Below are positions 47,101 to 59,100 of a DNA stretch of 64,000 bases, one piece after another. This DNA comes from Psococerastis gibbosa. Taxonomy: Eukaryota; Arthropoda; Insecta; Psocodea; Psocidae. A program made the position numbers and the translations under genes. Numbering within the stretch: position 1 is the first letter of the stretch; every line of letters starts with the position of its first letter. The DNA lies in the NCBI GenBank assembly GCA_963971405.1, contig OZ020484.1, positions 8,742,001 through 8,806,000 of the forward strand, given 5' to 3'. The notes beneath the pieces are model-generated. The model was not told the DNA's origin. It saw only the letters and a list, made by a program, of their open reading frames with translations, and searched no databases.

Positions 47101-50100
47101 TATCCCACACCTCAGGTCCTAGAATATGTAATATGGATATACATCTATAGATGTAAAGACTTGGGGCTGTCATAATATTTAAGGTCATGTGAGGTCGCGA
47201 GGACCCAGTTTTTGCAAGTAGCGGACACCATGCATAGCCTGCCAATCGAAAAAGAGCGGACTGGCAACCCCTAAGCTGGGGGATGTATTATTTCAGAGCT
47301 TTGAATAAAATGGCAAAATCTGAGCTACAAAATATTTGCGGCCTACGGTTCGCATTTTAGCCATTAGGGCGCCCTTTGGTGTTTCCCCGCACAAATTTGA
47401 AAATGGAAATGTAGTAAGTCAGTAACAATTTATTATGTCATTTTATATTAATCAATTCATGAGACAATTTGAAGGAAAACTCTGACCTATAGGCCTATCT
47501 ACAATGGTAAATAGATAAGAACGTCTATGAGTCGTGTGTAATAGGCCTGTAGTATATGCCCCAGTGGAACGTGCATTGGACATATTCAAAAGGCATTCAA
47601 AAGGCTTCAAAAATACAGTATAATGCAATAATATAAATGTAATAGCAAATATACAGTAGGCTATAAAGTATTAGAGGAAGAAATGCAATAATTATTTTTG
47701 ACTACTACAGTTACTAAGTGGGTGGTAGCCAATTTGAATTGGTGTGACTGTTATCGTGAATAGAAGGTAAGACTGATATTCGGTATGTATGTATGTAGTT
47801 TATTCTATACAAATATTTCAATTAAACTATCGTTGATATGTACAGTTACGCGTAAGAGAGGGCCCATAGGCCCTAATCTCGCGGTACCTACATTTTCTTT
47901 TCATTAAAGATGTAATTAATATTATTATTATTATTATAACAAATATGGAGATTAAACAAAGTGCTTATACCAAAAGCGGGTACCGTATAAGAAATGGGAG
48001 AGGGGAAGGGGGAGGGAGAGAGATAAGTCAGGACATGTAGAGTAGTGGAACGGACTCCAACTTTCACCCGAAAGGTTGTTGGTTCGAGTTGCTATATTTT
48101 TTGGCCATGCTTTGGAGGGCAGGTGGTCCCGGGCTTTCCTAGTTGAGTGTAAGAGAGGGCTCATAGCCCTAACTCCGCTAGGTTGGCTTAGTAATAGAAC
48201 AAAAAAATTCGATATTTATTTATTTACAAGTAATGTTTTTATTCCTTCTGGTGTATTATTTTTCATTGACAAAAATTTTTCCTCTGCAGCAGTCCTACTA
48301 TGGCGATTTGAAACACCGGGAATACGATTAAATTATATTAATAAATCCCAAGGTGTCACGTGACGGTGTAAAAATAAGTTAGCTATCAATTCGCATGGAC
48401 TCAATTGTTTTACACAAGAGTTTAAAATACCTGGGAATTAATAAATTATTGGAATGCAAGAGAATGGTTGCATTTTTTTAATAATATTGAAGGAAATACT
48501 ATTATAATAAACATTAAAATGCACAGGTAGAATTTGGGAATACATATATTAAGAATTTTGACTAATGTGTCTAAATCTAAGTGGGAAAAAAATTGAAAAC
48601 TCAACAATAATACAGCCGAGGATAAATTTATCAATTTGAATTTCCCGCTCATTTTGCACTCTTGTTTAAAACAATTGAATCAATGCTAAGGCGCCCATTC
48701 CACATACGTACAACGTCAATGAAAATTATGAAATTGAGGACATTTCAATTTCTCATTGATGGGGGCCATTCTATATGTTTTTTTCAAAAATTGACAATTT
48801 TCAATTGAAGCGTATGCGCCAAATTTTTGAAATTTGTTTGCATTTGTTTCTTGAAATTGTATTTATTGCTTTCCAATTTATACGTAGTATAAGGAAAGCT
48901 TTGTGATGGTCGAAATTTTCGATTCCAAGATTTCAACGGATTTACACGTTTTGAGGTCCCAGGAACCCAAAAAAGTGGTTTTTACAAAATGTCTGTCTGT
49001 CGGTCGGTCGGTCTGTCTGTTCGTCGATTTCCGGGCAAACTACTCAGTGGATTTGAGTGAAATTTGGCATGTAGGTTCACAAAAATCATACCTCGGGACC
49101 ATTTTTTTTTTTTTTTTTTGCTAACTCAATTTGGGGGGGTTTTATTTTCAAAAAACTCCAAAAAAAAACGTCTAAAAAAATTATTTCTCAAAAACGGCTC
49201 CAACGATTTCTTTTAAATTCTCGTAGATTGTAGTCGTTATTAATGTTGACAAAATGCGGGGGTCGCTTGCCCCTTGATAGTTTGCTTCTGGGGGTAAAAA
49301 AATAAAAATAACTAAATTTTAATGAAAAAATGACTAAAAAATGCGAAACCTTTCTATCGATGATTTCTACCTTCAAGCATGTTTTAGGTGTTAAATTGAG
49401 TAACGAAACCGGATAGGTTGCTTTCCCAAAAAAATATTTGGTTTTGCCCAAAAAATTATTTTTTGAAAAAAATGATAGAAAATTCGCGCTCAAATGCATT
49501 GCATGCCCTGCCATTATTGCTGTGTGGTAATTAATGTGTTTGTTTGACCTATCGAGAATTTACCTCACTTCCAGTGACGTCAGGTGGACAACCGCCCCCC
49601 CCCCCCCCCCCCCCGAGACATCGGAAATTTAACCATAGGAAAAATATTTGCCATAAAATTACTAATTTTCTCTATCTAATAATTTTGATAAATTGGAAAG
49701 CATGTTCGAGTGAACTCGGACCGGTTCTTTTCTTCGTCGCCTTATTATTTAAACCTTATTATAATTTTTACACAGAAATGCTTTCTTTTTAGAGAAATCA
49801 ATTAAAATAGTTGTACTTGTCATATCCCATGACGCCATTTTTTAATTTTAGATTGTTTGTTTCATTGTTTGTGATTTTTACTCTATGATCAATTGATCAT
49901 TGATCAATTTTAACAATGGCATAGAGTAAAATTGAAATGTCCTTCAATTTCATAATTTTCATTGACGTTGTACGTATGTGGAATGGGCGCCTAATTAATG
50001 GCTAACACCTTGGGGTTACTTATAATAATTTAATCCCATTCCCGGTGTTAAAATTAATCCCAAGTCGCCATAGTATGGCTGCTGTGGGCCTACTATGGTG

Positions 50101-53100
50101 ATTATTTTTAATCCCAGGTTAAGATTAAAAATAATCGCCATAGTAGGCACACTGGTGGGAAGAATTGACGTAATGCCTCCTCTTTTCTGTTCCTCGAAAT
50201 CAGTTGTCCTAAAAATGACAATAATATTAGACTACCGGGACATACCAATTAAAACAAGACAGCATATTTTTTTAAGTTAAATTATTCTTCTAGAGGGCAC
50301 AAATTATATTATTAGTCCGCAAACCCAATGCATGCAAACGCTTGCAATTTACAAATGTTTCCCGTAGACGGCACTTATTGCACTAAAGGTGTGTTTGGGT
50401 GGAGTTCAGAGTGACTTAATTTGCCTCGGCAACCATACAACATAAGAAGAATTTATGCTATTGTGGGTTAAATATAAATTGCAAACTTACCCTTTAAATG
50501 TTTTAATGTAACCCTATTGTAATTTACATAATGTGCCGTATACGTGTAGTGAGGAATGTTCTAACCGAACTTATTTTATTAGTGAAGTAGGCATTGCTGT
50601 AGAGGTTGAATGAAAAAATAATTTTATGTTATTTTTTGTTTATCAAAGGTACACTCATTACTGCGTTTTATTGGTTTTAAAATGAATGTTGATATTTCGA
50701 TAGGCCAAGTTTTATAGAATGTTCCAATACACTCAAGATTGTTTATTAATATTTTAATTTAATTGGTTAAGGCTGAGTGTTCAAAATGTTTTGTAAACAA
50801 GAAATTTTGCTGATTTTATGACGAAAGTAATTTATTGCTCGTTCCACAGATACAAAGATAACATAAAGTGAACAGATAAAAAACTTATACAAAATACAAG
50901 TTATCGCAGGAAGTTTATATTTTCTGAACTGAAATATTATTACCTTAGAAAAATGGGACAAAGAGCCTTGAACCCATTTTGTAGAACAGTTGCAAATTTG
51001 TAGGGGACATAGACAGCTTTCACAGAAATCTCGTATTTTTTAAGTTTTCATCTGTTCCCTTTTATATCTTTGTGGTTGTGGAACGAGCAATTAATTAATT
51101 TCGTCCAAAAATTACGATAATTTCTTGTTTACAAAACATTTTGAACACTCAGGCTTAAAAGTGGGACGCAAATATTTTGTGACTCGGATCCTGCGAATGC
51201 TTATGTTGAAGTTCTAGAGTAAATATTAAATTCTATGATCCATGTTTCCAAACAAGGTCCCTACCAATACCAATAGGCCGTAAATTTATATGACTCATTA
51301 CAAGTAAATAGTCTACCATTTACTCCTCAGGAGGACACGCAGCTAAGGTGCCTGACAAAAAAGAGGTCAGTATTTAGTTTTTTACTCAGCCACGTCTTTG
51401 CTCCAGTTCCTTGTCCATGTTCATAAGAATTTAAAAACGCTGTCTGTTGCAGTTAGGTGTTGTCCTTCTAGACATGGGAAGGACAAGTTGTGTTTCCACA
51501 TTTCGACTACTGTGATAGCCTTCTTACTAATATTTCCGTTGACTTGCAAGCAAGACTGCAACGTGAACAAAACTGCTGTATTCGCTTTTGTTGCAATACC
51601 CCCTACAGAGACAGGGTCACCCCATTTTATGTTAGTATTCCTTGGCTTAAACTCGAGGGTAGAAGGAAGCTGTATCAAGGTACTTTAATATACAAAATTC
51701 TCAATGGCTTTGCTCCTTCATACTTTCGGTCCTTTTTTCAGCCTCTTTCAAACCGTCACTACAATACTCGAAGGGACGATCTTCTCGTTATACCTACTCA
51801 TTTAACTCAAACCTTCCATCCTTCCTTATCTCGTCAGTTCTCCTATGGAACTTCCTCCCCACGCACATAAAAGAATCACCCTCTCTTCCAATTTTCAAAG
51901 TTCGCTATCGGGAACAACTAATTAGGCCAATACAATAGATTCGCCAAGATCTGACATTGTTTCGCTCTCCATGTGTGAATGTGTGAATTATAATAGTAAT
52001 AAATGTGTTATTTCATTTTATACCTTTAAATTGAAACACTACTATTTAGCTAGCCCTCCAGTTGAGTGTAAGAAAGGGCCCGAAGGCCCTAACTCCGCTA
52101 GGGGAGCCTAGTACAATAAAGTAACTATTATTATTATGGGTATAATTTGGGTTAAGGTTGAGTTTTCGTTTCGTTTTCGTTTCGTTTAGTTCATCAGTGG
52201 CACATTTGAGTCTGAAGTCATCTAGATGTGCACTATTTTCTCTTGAAGGACCACAAACATGAGCCTTTTGTCATTATAATCGTCATTACTGGACATAGAA
52301 GAGTGGTGGCCCAACAGCAGAGCCCCTTGTCCTATACCTATGCTGTTCGTTGCTACCTCAGACTAATACGCCTCTGTCATTTAATATATTTCTGGATTTT
52401 CCTCTTGGATTTCCACTTATAGCGCCTATTGTGGCAAGCTTTTTTTGTTTATTTTTTTCAATATACGCCCGAGTGCTTTGATTTAGGAGATAGCCAGCCG
52501 CGAAAGTATTATTTAGGTGATAGGGATGGATTGAAATAGTTCCTTATTGCCTGCCTCCACCTCCTGCACCCTTCCAAAAAATGGACTGACCCTATCCCCC
52601 CCCCCCCATCTCCCCCAAATTTGAGGGTGGGACCACACAACATTTGAGAGATCTACTTACTTATTGTTGACATGGCCGACTATATATTCTTCAGAAAACG
52701 CAGAGCTTAAACGCCGTTGTTCCGCAATATAATCGTCTCCATCGTCGTTATACAGCGGGACAGGTGTTTGAATGGACATTAAAGATTGAGGGCTACTTGG
52801 GGCATCCCAGTCGTCGCCATGTATTGAAGCAAATGAGTGTTCCGGTGAAGCATCGTCGAGTGTGCCGTTGAAGCGATACTCGTCACTGAGTACAGCAGCT
52901 GTACACATTTCCCGCACGACCATCATGTCCTCGGTGAGGACCCAATCCCGCAACCTGAAAAATTCAGTTCTTGAAATCTCCTTCTTATGGGAGGGCTGCA
53001 ACCTTTTCGAGCGACGAAAAGCAGCATCACTATCTTCCTTGCAGTGTCTCTAAATGAGTGAGACATACGCTCTTTTTGCATTCTCTCCTTCTCGCTGTCC

Positions 53101-56100
53101 GTTGTGATTGATGAATAATTACAATGTTTCACTGTATTTTAATAGCGATTTATCATGGGTCAAGACCAAATCAATGACTGCATAAGAACCAGGAAGTACA
53201 GCAGGGTAACCGTGGCACCAGACAAATATATCCGTCGGATTCAGGCGGGCTGGAACTCTCTATCCCCAACAAAAAAAACGAATGCATAACCATATTAAAA
53301 GTAACAGGAATAATTACGATTGACATGCATTTACTTACGTAGAAAAAACGGAGCTTCATATAACGTCTTGTGTAACGTGTTTTGCAGAATATAGAGCACA
53401 TTTCTCCAGTTTTGTTTTTAAGCAAAATTTGGAAAAGGTGATGCTTCTTTAACGCCACGTGTGTGATGCTTTTGACACGCCAGTCACGGTTCCATCCACG
53501 TCGATTTGTTTCATGCCACCTATCTTATGGCCTCTATTGGCCATGATTAGCTTATAGGGTTCCGCAATCTATCTTTGGTCGTATTCAACTTTCCGGCAGA
53601 AGGATGTTGGTCAATCAATCTATTGTCCCCATAGATATTTAGTATGCTACATGGCGCATCGAGCGTGGTCAGCCCGAGTAGATACTTAAAACAGATGGCA
53701 TGGCCTCGTGGCAATGTAATGCAGGCGGATATTTGAAAACAATCAAAGCTTCGTGTATTTTTCAATTACAATTGACTTCCTGACAATATTAGTTTATAAA
53801 TCAATCCTAAATGAGAGCATTCCCAAATAATAAGGGCATCACAAATCTAATTCTACATACAGTAATAGCAAAGCAGTAGAGAAAGCAGTGATAGATACAT
53901 TGACATGACAAGAGAAACTACAAAGTAATAATGTGAGGAACTAACGTGAAGAAAGAAATACGTTTCATTCTATATTTTTCTTTTCAAACTTTTCCCATTC
54001 CAACAAATTATCATATATAGAAATTACTACCCTAACCAGCTCAAGTTCGGACACTTGAATTCTTGTATCACTTATTTTACAAAATATTTTTTTCTCGTAA
54101 ATTGCGACAGATAAATTTTTGTTTGAGTATAATACATTAAAATATGGACCATTAGGTAGATTTTAGAGAAAATATTTTTTAAGGAAGCGTAACCTCAGGG
54201 ATAATATTTGTTTCCACCCTTGCAAGGACTATGAAAATGATCCACTTCCTAGGACCTGGTTTTTTCGTAAAAAATTAAACTTACCGCGTCAAAAACCATC
54301 TTAAAGTTGAAAACAATTTCATTTTAACAATAATAGTTTAAAAAGTTTCAGTAACAAAATTTTTTTGTGATAATGGCGAGAGGAATCGCGTTATCCGCGG
54401 ATTTACGCGAATGAGTGATAACGCTTTCGTAACTTGGGAAAGGCGTACGAAAAATAGCTACCGACTACTCCTGGAAAAAAGCACTGTTCACCTGAAAACA
54501 CGAAAAAAACCCAGAGAAATCATAGCGAGACCTACGGAAGGAAGTAATTGGACAGTGACGCAAGGGGAAGAAAAGGCCCTTGGACGAGTGGCCTGAGGCA
54601 ATAGAAGGGATACTAGTGATTCTAGTAATCATAAATGGAACCAGCTCACTGGTAAAAAATACTGCAAAGATACTTTTCGCCAAACTTTGAAGAACTTGGT
54701 GTTTCAATCTTACGCTGCTAAGAAGAAACCGGCACTGAGTTGGCGTCAAATGAAAAAAAGACGCATTTGTGGAAATCAATTCAAAATTTGGTCAGAATCG
54801 AGATTTGAACATTGATTACCACAAGCGTGTCTTTTTCTCATTTGACGCAATGTCAGTGTCAATTTCTTCGTAGCAGCGTAAAATTGAAACCCCATGTTCT
54901 TCAAAGTTTGGCGACAAGTATCTTTGCTGTATTTTTTACCTGTGAGCGGGTTCCATTTATGATTAAGAGAATCACTAGTATCCCTTCTATTGCATCAGGC
55001 CACTCGTCCAAGGGCCCTTTCTTCCCCTTGCGTCACTGTCCGAATACTTCCTTCCGTAGGTTTAGCTACGATTTCTCTGTTTTTTTTTTTCATGTTTTCA
55101 GGCAATATCGTGAACAGTGCTTTCTGCCAGTAGTAGCCGCCAGCTATTTTCCATACGCCTTTCCCAAGTTACGAAAGCGTTATCACTCATTCGCGTAAAT
55201 CCGCGGATAACGCGATTCCTCTCGCCATGATCACAAAAAAATTTTGTTACTGAAACTTTTTAAACTATTATTGTTAAAATGAAATGTTTTCAACTTTAAG
55301 ATGGTTTTTGACGCGGTAAGTTTAATTTTTTACGAAAAACCAGGTCCTAGGAAGTGGATCATTTTCATAGTCCTTGCAAGGGTTGAAACAAATATTATCC
55401 CTGAGGTTATGCTTCCATAGATTTTAAAAATATTTTCTTTAAAATATACCCAATGGTCCATATTTTAATGTATTACAGTCAAACAAAAATTAATCTGTCG
55501 CAATTTAAAAAAAAAAATATGTTTTGTAAAATAAGGGATACAAAAATTCAAGTGTCCAAACTTAAGCTGGTTAGGGTAGTAATTTAACATAGAAAGTACA
55601 TGCCGTCTGCTAAGCAATCCTTGAACTATTACTTAGCGGTGCTTGGCCAATTTGCTTTAGCAAACGCTATTTTTTATAAGCTGTTGTGTCTGTACATTCG
55701 ACACTCTAAATACTTGACTTCCTTTTGGGGAGTCCGAAGTACGGTATCTACCTGTTTACTCGTTTAATGACTAATCCAATAACCACGATGATTGCCAATC
55801 TTCGTTAGAAGGGGCATTTCAAGAAGAAGATACAATATAAATTTATTAAAAAACTTGCCTTTATAATTTTTTTTGAAATGGAAAATGTTAGCAAATATAG
55901 GGCGAAAAGCGGAACTTCTTTTTCACGTAAGTACATAAGTACTTTACATGATTATTGCAGATTCAACTTTTGTTATGGCAGTGCAGTCACAGTTTTCCTA
56001 TTGCTTTGGTATTAAAGTAGGTAGATGAATTTGACATGTGATGCTCGTTATGTGAAAATGCTCTCATTTAGGATATTTTTAAAACGAATTTTGCTTGGAA

Positions 56101-59100
56101 GACAAAATAAATTTCAAAATACAAAACTGTTTTCAAATCCCCGCCTCCATTACGTTGTTGATCAGTTGATATTGGGATATGTCGTCCGTAGTAAGTACTC
56201 GGACCGATCACGCTCGATGCGACATCTATGTAATTCATTTCTATGGATTCACTATTCTGTTGCTTGATGGTAGTAATCACCACACGCGACTGCTACGTAT
56301 GATGCCATTGGCTGACATCCTTCCCCACATCTTTTCGTCTACTTTAGGTAGGTTCTCCAATCACATCGAAGTAACGGTTCCATGAACACTTAGCTTACGG
56401 CATTTACCATTTCTGTATTAAATATCTGATTGTCCCGAGATAACTGTTGTTTTTTGATAACTTAATTTTAATTCTTACTTCAGGATAGGAATGGATCATA
56501 CAAAAACTATGTTGAAGTCACAGCCCACAGCTGGGAACCAGTTCCTCAGAAAATTTCTTTGTTGAATGACAAATAAAGGCGGCAATTCCACCGGCGATTT
56601 TACTTCATTTGTGATTTTTTGTTTGTTTTGTTTTAAGGAGACTATTATGTAGATACTTAACTTATCTATCATAAATTAAGTTATAATATGGTAGCAGACA
56701 TCATTAATAAGTCTCTACCATATTATAACTTAATTTATAATAGTCTCCTTAAAACAAAACAAACAAAAAAACTCAAATCACAAATGAAGTAAAATCGCCG
56801 GTGGAATTGCCGCGTAAAGCAAATATGTTATCAAGATTTTCAAGGTTTACAGACTGCGGTTGTCACTGAAACAAAAGGGTATTAAAAACTCACCGGCTTT
56901 CATCTTTATCTCCAACATTAGAGGCAACGACTTGAATACGCTTCCGCTCCCGTTTCGTTTTATGAAACAAAGTTAGTGCTGGATCGAGGAATAAAGATAG
57001 AACACTGCTTTCGTCCGTCTCACACACCTGGTTCATATCTTTACCTGGAATAAAATATTAGTTAAAAGGAAGTTAACTCACTGACAGTTCCATTTTCAAG
57101 ATACTTGAGGTAAAACGTTCCAATTTTTTGGTGAAGAAAGTGCGATCGGCTATTAAAAATCTAAGAGTCTTTCGAACACTTCATAACAAATACCAACATT
57201 CTTGAGACGCAGACTATTTATCCCGCTGACTTACTGTTACTCTATAAAATACGTATATTGGATTTTATTGCCTTTTTCAGTAATGTTTCCGCAGCCATAT
57301 TATAGCGATTTGGGATTAACATAATACACAATAATAAGGGATCACGTGACGGTGTTAAAATATGCTTGGGAAATTCAAAGTAATACAATATTGGAATACA
57401 AGAATTTTTTTTAATGAATTTATCCGAATAACCTCTTCAGTCGTCTTTGTAGAAATACCTGGGTTGAATTACGACAGGTTACCGATCACATGATTTGTAG
57501 ACTCGCAAAATTTCGAACAAGCTACCACTGGGCCATCGAAGAATAGAAAAAGCCCCGGTGTTATGTTAATCCCGAATTGCCATAATAGAGCTGCAGCAGC
57601 CCAATCATGGCGGTTGCTTTAAACAAGTGAGTGCAAAATATGCGGGAAATTCAAATTGATAAATGAATATTTTTGGTAAGTTTTCAATTGTTTCTCCTTA
57701 CAGGTAGACACATTAATTAAAATTATATTTCAAAATTCTACCTGTACATTTTAATTGTTATTAGTATTTCCTTTAATTATTAAACAACGCAACCATTCTT
57801 GTCGCATAAATTAATAAAAATAAAAATATGTGATATTCACACAGGCATAAAGTGTACGCCTGGTGTGTTAAACCTGTTGACGACTGTTGACAATGGGAAC
57901 CTAGTTGGGGGCATTGTACAGCGGGAGGCAGAGAAGGACGAAATCAGGCCCGGAGGGCGAAGATCATGGCCTGCACCTGTTGTTTCCAATACATCAACCT
58001 CGTCATCTTCTTTATAGGGTAAATCCCACAATCTTCTGTATAGTGTATTTAGGTGCTATATGGTACCTCAGATTCCCCCTGACCTCTGAATCTGAGGAAT
58101 CAGACGACATATTGCCAATATGAATATCACATCTTTGTATTTTTTTTAATTTATAGGCCTACTACATTCTGAATTAAATTGGTCAAAATAACTCAGGTCA
58201 GCGTTTGTTTACAAAAAATTAGGAAAGTTGTCCCTATAAGGAAGAAAGGATGTATGTATGCATGTATGTATGTGCACAACGTACTAGTATATCCATTAAA
58301 AAACCGTAGTTGTTCGTAGAATATAGATATAGAAATATAAAAATACAAGGAAAAGCTTTGCTTCACTATTAAACCGGTTAGCTAAGAAATTCTCAGGAAA
58401 GGTCCATTTCATTTACTTCACCATACCTGCAAGTCCCGTGTGATTATCGATCTCAAAAAAATCTTCCTCGTCCAGATCCCCCCGAATTTTCCGCCCGCGT
58501 TTGCGGCCTTTCTTGGGCGATCTTGCTTGTGCCTCAACAGCCTCGTCATCGTCAATGTCTTCTGCTTCCACATCATCACCACTGCCTTTTGGTTTCTTAC
58601 GTATTCTGAAAAAAAAATTAGTGGGATCCATATAAGTTACCGTTGCTCGTTAAAGCGAAGTACTCCTTAAAGGAGAGGTTCCAATCCAAAGAAACAATGA
58701 TTTCTTGAAATTTACATCATGAAATGCTAGCCGAGATATTATGCATTATGAAATGTTTCATCTCGTGGGCCATCATGTACTATAGTAAGCTCTGCTCCTA
58801 CATTCAACATTCAACCCATGATTTTAAGTGACTGTAAGAGGCGTGCCAAAGAATTCTTTCAAATCAAGTGCGGGACGGTTCACAGGACAGACGCCTTAGG
58901 GGATACGTGGGAAAAACTAGTGCAGATGAAAGACAGACTCCCAAGGAACCTACCCAGATACCAATCAGTGGCGGAATTTAGGTTAACAACGGGTTATGAC
59001 TACCTTCAAAAACCGTAGTAGCGGAACCTTTCTGGCCTCTGTGCGACACCCGGGAAAAATGAACAGAAAACACCTTAAGACGTGCCCAGCTCTCGTCAAT

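Noticed and set aside
49188..49514. 108-codon minus-strand frame in the 0.8-kb element
   Set aside because: Low-complexity, phenylalanine-rich translation, not preserved in the copy at 20,358.
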